From a bacterium (lineage in GTDB: Bacteria > RBG-13-66-14), in contig DATKYS010000132.1 in assembly GCA_035528375.1 (NCBI GenBank), positions 4,901 to 68,900 on the forward strand: 64,000 bases of DNA, in the 5' to 3' direction. The notes under the pieces are model-generated. The model searched no databases. It saw only the letters and a program-made list of their open reading frames with translations, and was not told where the DNA came from. The position numbers and the translations under genes were made by a program. Position 1 is the first letter of the stretch. Each line of letters begins with the position of its first letter. Positions 52,231 through 59,733 of the stretch are shown here, one piece after another.

Positions 52231-53295
52231 TTATACGGAAAAACGGAAGAGGATGACGTCGCCGTCCTGGACCGGGTAGTCTTTGCCCTCGATGCGGTAG
52301 AGGCCTCTCTTTTTGAGCTCGGCGATAGAGCCGTGCTCGCGCAGGTCTTCGAAGTGGGCCACCTCGGCGCGGATGAAGCCGTGGGCGATGTCGGAGTGTA
52401 TGCAGGCCGCCGCCTCGAGGGCGGATGCGCCGCGCGGGAGAGTCCAGGCCCGGGTCTCTTTCTCGCCGGAGGTGAAGAAGCTCGACAGGCCCAAGGTGTC
52501 GTAACAGGCCCTGATCACTCGCTGGACGCCGTCTTCGGGCAGGTCGAACTCCCTCCTCATCAGTCCGGCTTCTTCAGGCTCCAGGCCGGCCAGCTCGCCC
52601 TCCAGCTTCCCGTGGATGACGAGCGGCTCGGCGGTCATTTGATCGAAATCTTTCGACAGGTCGCGCCCGTCGGCGTCCGCATTCAGGAGCGTGATGGTCG
52701 GCTTCAGCGTCAACAGGCCCAGGCCGCGGACCAGCTCCTCCTCGGCGGGGGTGAGGTCCACGGCGGATGCGGGACCGCCCCCCTCGAGCGTCCGCGCCAG
52801 CCGCCCGAGAGCCTCCCGCTCGACGCTCGCCAACTCCAACGCCCGCTTGTCGCTCCGGTTCACCCCCCTGTCCACGTTCTCCATCCGGGTTTGAACCGCG
52901 CCGAGGTCGGCCACGCCCAGTTCCAGCACGAAGACCTCGAAATCCCGGGCCGGGTTCACGGAGCCCTCGGGGTGGGGAACGTTGGGGTCATCGAAGGCGC
53001 GCAGAACGACGAGAAGGGCGTCGGCACGGCGAAGCTCGCTGATGAAACGCGCCGCCACCGATCCCCCGCCCTGACCCCGGGCCAGACCGGCCACATCGAG
53101 GTAGGTCACCTGCGCCCGGGTAAGCTTCCCCTTCCCCTCCAGGGACCAGAGCCATTCCAAACGCTCGTCAGCCACCGGCGTCACCTCCACGTTGACCTCC
53201 ACTTTCCCGGGGTGCGAGTCGTGGTGCGATCCGGTCAGGAGGTTGAAGAGGGTGGTCTTGCCCGACTGGGGCAGCCCGCAGAGGCCGACGTTCAT
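52231..53295 (-). CDS. ychF: YchF/OLA1-type P-loop ATPase
   Basis: 354 residues from ATG 53295, where the P-loop begins (MNVGLCGLPQSGKTTLFNLL); the longer frame to 53385 has no ribosome site. Family traits: YLDVAGLARGQGGGSVAARFI, FDDPNVPHPEGSVNPARDFEVF, LLNADADGRD (in place of N-K-x-D) and a C-terminal TGS domain (RAWTLPRGASALEAAACIHSDIAHGFIRAEVAHFEDL). It hydrolyses ATP rather than GTP and associates with ribosomes. The P-loop has QSGKT where most YchF have N(V)GKS. Confidence 0.92.
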   Translation of the reverse strand: MNVGLCGLPQSGKTTLFNLLTGSHHDSHPGKVEVNVEVTPVADERLEWLWSLEGKGKLTRAQVTYLDVAGLARGQGGGSVAARFISELRRADALLVVLRAFDDPNVPHPEGSVNPARDFEVFVLELGVADLGAVQTRMENVDRGVNRSDKRALELASVEREALGRLARTLEGGGPASAVDLTPAEEELVRGLGLLTLKPTITLLNADADGRDLSKDFDQMTAEPLVIHGKLEGELAGLEPEEAGLMRREFDLPEDGVQRVIRACYDTLGLSSFFTSGEKETRAWTLPRGASALEAAACIHSDIAHGFIRAEVAHFEDLREHGSIAELKKRGLYRIEGKDYPVQDGDVILFRFSV

Positions 53296-53378
53296 CGTAC
53301 CCGGTCCGTTTCGATGGCGGAAAAAGTATAGCAGCCGGTGCCGCGGCTGTCGAGACGACGGCGCCTGAACCTTCCCTC

Positions 53379-53407
53379 TTGACATCCGCCCGGCGTCCGG
53401 TTAAACT
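53379..53407 (+). promoter_or_regulatory. Sigma-70-type promoter of rpmA
   Basis: TTGACA (53379-53384), 17-base spacer, TAAACT (53402-53407). Expected start near 53414, 35 bases before the ATG. Confidence 0.75.
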
Positions 53408-53448
53408 ACGCCGCGAAAAATGCCGCTGTACCCGACGGGGGGAAAAGA

Positions 53449-53700
53449 ATGGCTCACAAGAAAGCGGGCGGCTCTTCCAGAAACGGACGCGATTCCGAGT
53501 CCAAGCGCCTCGGATGCAAGCGCTTCGCGGGGCAGTTCGTCACCGGCGGGTCCATCCTCGTCCGACAGCGGGGGACGGAGTTCTTCCCCGGCCCCGGCGC
53601 CGGTCTGGGGAGGGACAACACCGTGTTCGCCCTCTTCGACGGCGTGGTGGATTACTACCGCCGCCGCGACCGCCGCTACATCTCCGTGACGGTTAGGTGA
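53449..53700 (+). CDS. rpmA: 50S ribosomal protein L27
   Basis: 83 residues. [42 protein letters not shown] is diagnostic; then [27 protein letters not shown]. The N-terminal tail reaches the peptidyl-transfer centre. The usual partner rplU (L21) is not adjacent: the upstream gene is ychF on the other strand, and L27 has its own promoter. GGGGGGAAAAGA region precedes the ATG. Confidence 0.98.
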   Translation: MAHKKAGGSSRNGRDSESKRLGCKRFAGQFVTGGSILVRQRGTEFFPGPGAGLGRDNTVFALFDGVVDYYRRRDRRYISVTVR

Positions 53701-53766
53701 CCTCGTCTCTGTGCCGGTGTGCGGTGGCGACGGGATGCAAATTTGAGAAGAACGAGACGCTCCCTT

Positions 53767-53788
53767 AAAACCCCGGACGGGGTTTTTT
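53767..53788 (+). terminator. Terminator/attenuator directly before obgE
   Basis: AAAACCCC / GGGGTTTT around GGAC followed by TT, ending 4 bases before the obgE ATG (53792). It would end rpmA transcription or modulate read-through into obgE; the obgE ribosome site is hard to see because of it. Confidence 0.65.
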
Positions 53789-53791
53789 AAC

Positions 53792-54838
53792 ATGTTCACA
53801 GACCGGGCTAAAATTTACGTCTGCAGTGGTTCCGGCGGCGACGGCGTCGTCAGCTTCCGCCGGGAGAAGTACGTCCCCCGGGGCGGCCCCGACGGCGGGG
53901 ACGGTGGACGCGGCGGGTCGGTCTACATCGCGGGCACCTACGGGCTCAACACCCTCGTCTGCTTCCGCTACCGTCCGAGGTACCTCGCCCCCGACGGCAA
54001 GCCCGGCGCCAAACAGCGGAAGACGGGCGCCTCGGGGGAGAATCTCGTTGTCTTATGCCCCGTGGGAACCCAGGCTTACCGTTTGCCGGAGAACGTCCTC
54101 GCGGCCGATCTCGACGAGGACGGCAAGCGGGTCCTCATCGCCCGGGGCGGACGCGGCGGCAAGGGCAACGTCCACTTCGCCACGGCGACAAGACAGGCCC
54201 CGCGCATTGCCACTCCCGGCGGGGCGGGGGAAGGCTTCGAGCTGCAACTGGAGCTGAAGCTCATCGCCGACGTGGGGCTGGCCGGGATGCCCAACGCCGG
54301 CAAGTCCTCCATCCTCGCGCGGCTCACCAACGCCCGGCCCGAGATCGCCGCCTACCCCTTCACCACCCTGGAGCCCCACCTCGGCGTGGTCGAGCTGGAC
54401 CGGGAGAGGGCCTTCGTCTTGGCCGACATCCCGGGCCTCATTGCCGGCGCCAGCAGGGGGGTCGGCCTGGGGCACGATTTCCTCCGCCACATCGAGCGGA
54501 CACGCCTGGTGGCCGTGGTGGTGGACGCCGCGGGCACAGAAGGACGAGACCCCGTCGAGGATTTCGCCGTCGTGCTCGGCGAGTTGAACGCGCACAGCCC
54601 GGAGCTGGCGGCCAAGGTCGCCCTGGTCATCGGCAATAAAATTGACCTGCCCGGTGCGACCGTCCACGTGCATCGGATGCGGGAGGCGACGGGGTTGCCG
54701 GTCCTCCCCCTGTCGGCCGTCAGCGGCGTCGGCTGCGACGACCTGATCTCCCTTCTCGCACGGGAGCTGGTCGCACGGGGGCTGTGGACCGTCGGGCTTC
54801 CCGCCTCCGACGAGGAGCCCTTCGATCCCCTCGCCTGA
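53792..54838 (+). CDS. obgE: GTPase ObgE
   Basis: 348 residues. Gly-rich Obg fold (KIYVCSGSGGDGVVSFRREKYVPRGGPDGGDGGRGGSVYI ... ARGGRGGKGNVHFATATRQAPRIATPGGAGE) then the G domain: GLAGMPNAGKSSIL, TTLEPHLGVV, LADIPGLIAGASRGVGLGHDFLRHIER, IGNKIDLP. The C-terminal OCT domain is missing, as in many bacteria. Binds the 50S subunit and links ribosome assembly to growth state. Probably follows rpmA through a leaky terminator. Confidence 0.97.
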   Translation: MFTDRAKIYVCSGSGGDGVVSFRREKYVPRGGPDGGDGGRGGSVYIAGTYGLNTLVCFRYRPRYLAPDGKPGAKQRKTGASGENLVVLCPVGTQAYRLPENVLAADLDEDGKRVLIARGGRGGKGNVHFATATRQAPRIATPGGAGEGFELQLELKLIADVGLAGMPNAGKSSILARLTNARPEIAAYPFTTLEPHLGVVELDRERAFVLADIPGLIAGASRGVGLGHDFLRHIERTRLVAVVVDAAGTEGRDPVEDFAVVLGELNAHSPELAAKVALVIGNKIDLPGATVHVHRMREATGLPVLPLSAVSGVGCDDLISLLARELVARGLWTVGLPASDEEPFDPLA

Positions 54839-54878
54839 ACCCGACCCCATTTTCCTAGTCTAATAAAGCCGTATCGGG

Positions 54879-54884
54879 TATAAT
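54879..54884 (+). promoter_or_regulatory. Possible promoter -10 for the unknown gene at 54906
   Basis: Perfect TATAAT preceded by GGG; no clear -35. Expected start near 54891. Confidence 0.45.
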
Positions 54885-54905
54885 CGAGATGGGATGGTGA
54901 TTAAC

Positions 54906-55256
54906 ATGGAGGGCCCCTTGCTCCTGCCGGGCCACAACGACAACGTCGAGATTGACGACGAGGTGTATCACGTCCAGTCGGAGACCCGCGGCGAAGTTGA
55001 TTCCCCCTACATCGTCACTCTGGTCTTCGTGGCCGGAGGCATCGTCTATCGCCGTAAAACCGAGTGGCTCGGTGCCGTGGATTCCGACGAGGCCCTGACC
55101 CAGTTCAAAGAGCTCCTGACGAACCAGCACCGGTCGGTCATCGCCGATATCAAGAGCAACTCCCTCAAGAGGGTCAGCGTCGAGGAGCAGAAGCAGATCG
55201 AGATGGACGAGCGCGAGCTCATCGCACGCTTCCTCGACGAGTGGGCCAGCGAGTGA
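54906..55256 (+). CDS. Uncharacterised small protein
   Basis: 116 residues from ATG 54906, with GGTGAT (able to pair with the 16S tail) 3 bases upstream; ATG 54894 is possible but sits at the expected transcription start. Sequence blocks: GHNDNVEIDDEVYHVQSETRG, IVTLVFVAGGIVYRRKTEW, LTNQHRSVIADIKSNSL, EMDERELIARFLDEW. Mixed alpha/beta, acidic, no signal peptide. Compact and cleanly conserved-looking, so likely real. I recognise no family. Confidence 0.72.
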   Translation: MEGPLLLPGHNDNVEIDDEVYHVQSETRGEVDSPYIVTLVFVAGGIVYRRKTEWLGAVDSDEALTQFKELLTNQHRSVIADIKSNSLKRVSVEEQKQIEMDERELIARFLDEWASE

Positions 55257-55337
55257 GCCGTTCCTCCGAAGCGGCGGGGCGCGGGTTTGTAAATGCGCGT
55301 TAACCCGGCGGGGGATCATACCCCCGCCGTCCGGTGA

Positions 55338-55422
55338 GCGAGAGTGGCGGAACTGGCATACGCGCTGGATTTAGGTTCCAGTGGCTCCGGCCGTGCGGGT
55401 TCAAGTCCCGCCTCTCGCACCA
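55338..55422 (+). tRNA. tRNA-Leu (anticodon TAG)
   Basis: 85 bases with encoded CCA. Acceptor GCGAGAG/CTCTCGC, anticodon stem CTGGA/TCCAG around TTTAGGT (UAG), long variable arm (TGGCTCCGGCCG region), T-arm GCGGG-TTCAAGT-CCCGC. Two tandem repeats follow its 3' end. Confidence 0.96.
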
Positions 55423-55492
55423 GCATGATGCTGGACCCTGTTCCGCGGGGAACGGTTTGAGTCATTCGTGAGCAATCGCCGCGAGCGGGGCC
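55423..55492 (+). repeat. Class-II-tRNA repeat, proximal copy after tRNA-Leu
   Basis: Starts right after the CCA end. The CCA itself takes part in the perfect hairpin CCAGCAT-G-ATGCTGG. Then ACCCTGTTCCGCGGGGAAC, GGTTTGAGTCATTCGTGAG, CAATCGCCGCGAGCGGGGCC. Confidence 0.8.
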
Positions 55493-55520
55493 TTTTTCTA
55501 ATCGCCAAGTTTATTTAAAC

Positions 55521-55590
55521 GCATGATGCTGGACCCTGTTCCGCGGGGAGAGGTTCAGTTTATTCCCACACAATCGCCGCGAGCGGGGCC
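55521..55590 (+). repeat. Class-II-tRNA repeat, distal copy after tRNA-Leu
   Basis: 98 bases after the first copy. GCATGATGCTGGACCCTG and TTCCGCGGGGA are identical; the middle is diverged (AGGTTCAGTTTATTCCCAC); the end CAATCGCCGCGAGCGGGGCC is identical. Confidence 0.8.
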
Positions 55591-55657
55591 AAGTCCAATT
55601 TTAATAGCACCAACCTCGCCGTATGCAGACCGACATTGACCACCTCACCCCCCTCCG

Positions 55658-56623
55658 ATGCCAAAACACATAAACTCCTCCCTCTACACCCGCTTCGCCG
55701 GCCTACGCGACTTCCTGTCGCTGAAGCTGACCGGCGCGTACCCCCGCCCCATCAACGTCCACGTCGAGATAAACAACACCTGCAATCTCGACTGCGTGAT
55801 GTGCCCCCGGGACCGGCTTACCCGCCGGTTGACCCTGATGGACGACGACCTTTTTCGGAGCGTAGTGCGCCAGCTTGCGGGAATGGGGGTTCCATCCGTC
55901 AGCCTGTTCCTCTTCGGCGATCCGCTTTGCCACCCGCGTCTGGACGAGATGGTGGCTTACGCCGCGGAGCACGGCGTGGCCCCCGTCCTCAACACGAACG
56001 CGATGGCTCTGACCGAGGAGCGCGGTCGGAAGCTCCTCGACGCGGGGCTGAAAACCGTCATCTTCTCCGTGGACGGCGTCACGCCGGAAGTCTTTGCGGA
56101 AGTCCGCCGGGGGGGCGATTTGGAGCGGGTGCGGGCCAACATCCTCCGTTTCCTCGAGCTGGCGGCGGAGCGCCGACCGCGGCCGGCCACGGTGGTGCAG
56201 TTTGCCGTCTCCAATATCAACGAGCACGAGGTGGACGCCTTCCGGGCCTTCTGGGAGGGGAAGGTGGATCGGCTCAAATTCACCCGCGTCACCGAGTACG
56301 CGGGCATCGAGGGGCTCAAGACCTACGAATACAAAACGCTGGAGCGGCGTCCCTGCCCGGACACCTGGAGCAAGATGGTGATTCTGGCCGACGGCACGGT
56401 GACCACCTGCTGCCTGGACCTGAACGGTGAGCTGGGGATGGGGGACGCCGCCGCGACACCGCTCCGGGACCTCTGGCGCTCCCCCCGCTGGAGAACTCTC
56501 CGCCGGGCCCACCGGCGCCTGAATTTCGCCGAATACCCCGTCTGCGACGCCTGCCCCATGCCGCTTTTATACGCGGCCAACCTGGCGGACCGTTCCGCCG
56601 ACGAGCTCCCGGAAAGGTCGTAA
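55658..56623 (+). CDS. Radical SAM/SPASM-type protein
   Basis: 321 residues. The radical SAM motif is VEINNTCNLDCVMCPRDRL (C-x3-C-x2-C), followed by FGDPLCHPRLDEMVAYA (G-D-P loop) and the beta-sheet with ISVDGVTPEVFAEVR. The C-terminus has further Cys (RRPCPDTWSKMVILADGTVTTCCLDLNGE ... CDACPMP) typical of a SPASM/twitch cluster. Such proteins act on peptides, tRNA or small molecules; nothing nearby fixes the substrate. No peptide substrate ORF seen. Not obviously in an operon. Confidence 0.87.
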   Translation: MPKHINSSLYTRFAGLRDFLSLKLTGAYPRPINVHVEINNTCNLDCVMCPRDRLTRRLTLMDDDLFRSVVRQLAGMGVPSVSLFLFGDPLCHPRLDEMVAYAAEHGVAPVLNTNAMALTEERGRKLLDAGLKTVIFSVDGVTPEVFAEVRRGGDLERVRANILRFLELAAERRPRPATVVQFAVSNINEHEVDAFRAFWEGKVDRLKFTRVTEYAGIEGLKTYEYKTLERRPCPDTWSKMVILADGTVTTCCLDLNGELGMGDAAATPLRDLWRSPRWRTLRRAHRRLNFAEYPVCDACPMPLLYAANLADRSADELPERS

Positions 56624-56636
56624 GTTCCAATCCACT

Positions 56637-56664
56637 AAAAAAGGGGAGAGCGTCGGCTCTCCCT
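56637..56664. terminator. Hairpin terminator for the minus-strand ispG
   Basis: On the minus strand GGGAGAGCC-GAC-GCTCTCCCC-TTTTTT. It lies 22 bases after the ispG stop. Confidence 0.75.
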
Positions 56665-56685
56665 TGCCAATTCGCGCGCGTTCGG

Positions 56686-57762
56686 TCAGCCTCTCTCGGC
56701 GGCGACCTCCCGGACCAGCCGTTCCAATCTCTCCGCCAGCTTCTTAGCGGGAACGGCCCGCTCCACTATTTCACCCCGGACGAAGATGTCGCCCGAGTCC
56801 GCGCCCCCGGCGACGCCGACGTCGGCGTGAGCGGCCTCCCCGGGACCGTTGACCACGCAGCCCATCACCGCCACCCTCAGGGGGGTGACGATGTCGGAGA
56901 GCCGTTTTTCCACCTCCCGCAGGAGCCCCTCCAGGTCGTAGTTGCAGCGGCCGCAGGTGGGGCAGGCGATGATTTCCACCCCCCGCTCGCGCAGACCGCA
57001 GGCGCGGAGTATCTCCCAGGCGACCCGCACCTCGGCCGTCGGGTCTCCGGTCAGACTCACCCGCAGCGTGTCGCCGATGCCCTCCAGTAAAAGTGTGCCT
57101 ATGCCCAGGGCGCTCTTGACTACACCGGCGTCGTGCCAGCCGGCCTCGGTCACCCCCAGGTGGAGCGGCCAGCTCGTCTTCTCCGCCAGGAGGCGGTAGG
57201 CGGCGAGGGTGTCCGTGACCGACGACGCCTTGGCGCTGATTTTAATGGATTCCAGACCGGCGTCCTCCAGCAACCGCACTTCATTCAGGGCGCTTTCGAC
57301 CAGGGCTTCGGGCGCAGGGCCGCCGAATTTCGCCAGCAGGTCGGGATCGAGGGAGCCGGCGTTGACTCCGACCCGGATGGGAATCCCCGCCTCGACCGCC
57401 GCCCGAGCCACCCGGCGGACGGCCCCGGGGTCGCGCAGGTTCCCCGGGTTCAGCCGCAGGCCCGCGACGCCGGCCTCCACCGAGGCCAGGGCGAGCTGCT
57501 CCGAGAAGTGGATGTCCGCCACGAGGGGGATGGTAGTTTTTTTCACCAGCTCCGGGAGCGTCTTGACCGCCCGGCGGTCCGGGACCGCCACCCGCACTAT
57601 CTCGCACCCCGCCGCGACCAGCTTTTCGATCTGCGCCAGGGTCTTTTCCGCGTCGTGGGTCGGGGTGTTGGTCATGGACTGGACGGCCACCGGCGCGCCG
57701 CCGCCGATGGGCACGCCGCCCAGAAAAATCCGACGCGTCGTCTCTCGGTGCAGAGGGGCCAT
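56686..57762 (-). CDS. ispG: 4-hydroxy-3-methylbut-2-en-1-yl diphosphate synthase
   Basis: 358 residues. FLGGVPIGGGAPVAVQSMTNTPT, LVADIHFSEQLALASVEAG, LRLNPGNL, IRVGVNAGSLDPDLL, IKISAKASSV, HLGVTEAGWHDAGVVKSALGIGTLLLEGIGDTLRVSLTGDP and the [4Fe-4S] Cys in CPTCGRCNYDLEG and VMGCVVNGPGEA. Penultimate enzyme of the MEP isoprenoid pathway, here of the bacterial monomodular type. Its product feeds polyprenyl lipids such as those used by the UbiA-type enzyme at 50.7 kb. Confidence 0.97.
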   Translation of the reverse strand: MAPLHRETTRRIFLGGVPIGGGAPVAVQSMTNTPTHDAEKTLAQIEKLVAAGCEIVRVAVPDRRAVKTLPELVKKTTIPLVADIHFSEQLALASVEAGVAGLRLNPGNLRDPGAVRRVARAAVEAGIPIRVGVNAGSLDPDLLAKFGGPAPEALVESALNEVRLLEDAGLESIKISAKASSVTDTLAAYRLLAEKTSWPLHLGVTEAGWHDAGVVKSALGIGTLLLEGIGDTLRVSLTGDPTAEVRVAWEILRACGLRERGVEIIACPTCGRCNYDLEGLLREVEKRLSDIVTPLRVAVMGCVVNGPGEAAHADVGVAGGADSGDIFVRGEIVERAVPAKKLAERLERLVREVAAERG

Positions 57763-57786
57763 GAATTTTATCGCTTAGGTTGGATG

Positions 57787-58365
57787 CTACCCGTCGAGAT
57801 AATACCTTACGACGGGCCGCATGGGGGAGCGCCGGGACACCTCTCTGAATCCCATCTTCATATAAGTCGAGAAAAGGCCCATGTATGCGGAAATTTCCGG
57901 GTTCTTGCTCTTCTCGGGGATGAGCGGGTAGGCCTCGACGACCCCGCCGCCCCGCTCCTCGACGTAATCCACGGCTGCGCCGACGAGGGCCTCCGACATC
58001 CCGCTCCTGCGGTGCCGCTCCGGGATGAAGAAGCAGGTGATGGACCACACCGGCTCGTCGTCCACCCTCTTCAGGACCGGCGACCGGTCCTGGACGGGAA
58101 AAGTCTCCCGGGGCGCCACCGAGTACCAGCCCGCCGGCTCACCACCGGAGTAGGCCAGGATGCCGGGTACATCCCCGGATTCGATGATGCGGCGGAAATT
58201 TTTGCGGTTTTCCTCCCCGTAATTTTTCTCGAAGTCTTTGCGCCTGTTGCGCCGGTACATGCACCAGCAGCCCGGGAACGGGTGGCCGTCCCGGAACAGC
58301 CGCTCCAGGTCGTCCCAACGGTCGGCGGTCGCCGGCGCGAACACGAGCCCCTCGGTCCTTGTCAC
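57787..58365 (-). CDS. GNAT-family N-acetyltransferase
   Basis: 192 residues. The acetyl-CoA loop is FFIPERHRRSGMSEALVGAAVDYVEERGGGVVEAYP; preceding strands WYSVAPRET and WSITCFF, and the last strands AYMGLFSTYMKMGFREV fit the fold. Contains the F-P-G-C-W-C-M-Y-R near the N-terminus seen in a subgroup of uncharacterised GNATs. Its start overlaps the end of the LPG-synthase-like gene by 4 bases (ATGA). Acceptor substrate unknown. Confidence 0.85.
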   Translation of the reverse strand: MTRTEGLVFAPATADRWDDLERLFRDGHPFPGCWCMYRRNRRKDFEKNYGEENRKNFRRIIESGDVPGILAYSGGEPAGWYSVAPRETFPVQDRSPVLKRVDDEPVWSITCFFIPERHRRSGMSEALVGAAVDYVEERGGGVVEAYPLIPEKSKNPEISAYMGLFSTYMKMGFREVSRRSPMRPVVRYYLDG

Positions 58366-59444
58366 TGCTTTTTCCCCGCCTCGTCGTCCATGTCCCGGAG
58401 CGCCGCCGCGGCGTCCACCCCGGAGCCCTCTTTCAGCCGACCCCGTTGCAGTTGCCCCAGGCTCAGGCCCTCCCGGACGAGGAAAATCAGCCCCACGACG
58501 ATGTACGGGAGCACCTGGGTCACGTGCAGGAGGATGGCGAAGGCCCCGGCCATGCCCTTACCCGCCTCGCCGTACACCCCGACGATGGCCGGCGCGCAGG
58601 TGGTGAGCCCCAGGTAGCCGAACTGCTCGAAGATGCCCAGGAATCCCGGCGCCGAGGGGAAGACCACCCCCAGGCACACGTAGGCCAGCGTGAACGGCGC
58701 GGCGAACCACGGCGTCAGCCCGGCGAAGGGCATCGCCTGAATGATGGGCACGTAAGAAAGCACCGCCGTGCCCCAGATGGCGAAGGACAGCCCCACGGCC
58801 GCCCACAGCCGTCCCTTGTGGTTGAAGATGTGCAGCCCGTCGCCGAAATTCACGAAGAACTCCCGGACCTTCTCCCGCGTCTTTTTCCCGAAGAGACGGG
58901 CCGGGAGCGACAGAATCTTCGCCACCGGGTCGCGCCGGTAGTACAGAAACACCAGCGCCAGGCATCCCGTCACGTACACCGCACCCACCGCGATGGCCAG
59001 CCCCATCTTCACCATCCCGCCGAAGGGGAAGAGGAAGAGCATCCAGATGAAAATCGCCATGATGACGAGGCCGTCGAGTATGCGGACGAAGATGACCGTG
59101 GCCAGCGCGCTGGAGTACTTGTACCCCGAATTGCGGGTGACCACGTAGGGCCGGATGAGCTCCCCCGCCCGCAGGGGCAAGACGCCGTTGGCCATGAAGC
59201 CTATCATCGTCCCGCTCGCAGCGTTCAGGAATTTCACCGGATGGATGGAGTCCAGGAAGAGCTTCCAGCGCCAGATGCGCAGCATGTAGCTCACCGCCAG
59301 CGGGACGACCCACCAGACTAAAATCAGGTAGTTGGCCTGGGCGAAGCCCCGGCCCAGCCCCTCCAGGTCCACGTCGTGGAAGAACCACCAGAGGAGCCCC
59401 CCGGAGATGACCACGCCCAGCCAGAAGCGCCAGTTCTTCAGCAA
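58362..59444 (-). CDS. Lysylphosphatidylglycerol-synthase-type membrane protein (UPF0104)
   Basis: 360 residues from TTG 59444, preceded by GAGGGA; the reading continues upstream to 59513 without a ribosome site. Seven or more helices: WRFWLGVVISGGLLWWFF, YLILVWWVVPLAVSYMLRIWRW, MIGFMANGVLPLRAGELIRPYVV (the R-A-G-E-L-x-R-P motif), WMLFLFPFGGMVKMGLAIAVG, FTLAYVCLGVVFPSAPGFLGIFEQ, AFAILLHVTQVLPYIVVGLI. The MprF-type catalytic half is absent, so it is a flippase-like membrane domain. The GNAT gene is coupled downstream. It is flanked by tRNA-Thr upstream on the same strand. Confidence 0.87.
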   Translation of the reverse strand: MLKNWRFWLGVVISGGLLWWFFHDVDLEGLGRGFAQANYLILVWWVVPLAVSYMLRIWRWKLFLDSIHPVKFLNAASGTMIGFMANGVLPLRAGELIRPYVVTRNSGYKYSSALATVIFVRILDGLVIMAIFIWMLFLFPFGGMVKMGLAIAVGAVYVTGCLALVFLYYRRDPVAKILSLPARLFGKKTREKVREFFVNFGDGLHIFNHKGRLWAAVGLSFAIWGTAVLSYVPIIQAMPFAGLTPWFAAPFTLAYVCLGVVFPSAPGFLGIFEQFGYLGLTTCAPAIVGVYGEAGKGMAGAFAILLHVTQVLPYIVVGLIFLVREGLSLGQLQRGRLKEGSGVDAAAALRDMDDEAGKKQ

Positions 59445-59535
59445 ATCCCGGTCCCTCGGTCGCGAGGATGTGTCGCGTGCAAGTATAACGGAAATGCGCG
59501 CCCAAACCAACAAGATGACCCCCGGCGGGGGGTCG

Positions 59536-59612
59536 TGGAGCCGCTGCTCGGACTTGAACCGAGGACCTGCTCATTACGAGTGAGCTGCTCTGCCAAACTG
59601 AGCTACAGCGGC
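59536..59612 (-). tRNA. tRNA-Thr (anticodon CGT)
   Basis: 77 bases, encoded CCA. Acceptor GCCGCTG/CAGCGGC with T as discriminator, anticodon stem GCTCA/TGAGC around CTCGTAA (CGT), T-arm CTCGG-TTCAAGT-CCGAG. Read from 59612 down to 59536. No class-II repeat downstream. Confidence 0.95.
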
Positions 59613-59733
59613 GCGCGGGGCATTGTAGCATCCTCCGTTTGCGTGGTCAAGGCGCCCCCGGGGGCACCGGAAACCCCGACCGTGTTTGTGCTAGACTTTA
59701 GATGGGATTTTCCTCATCTTGGTGTTGAAGTTT

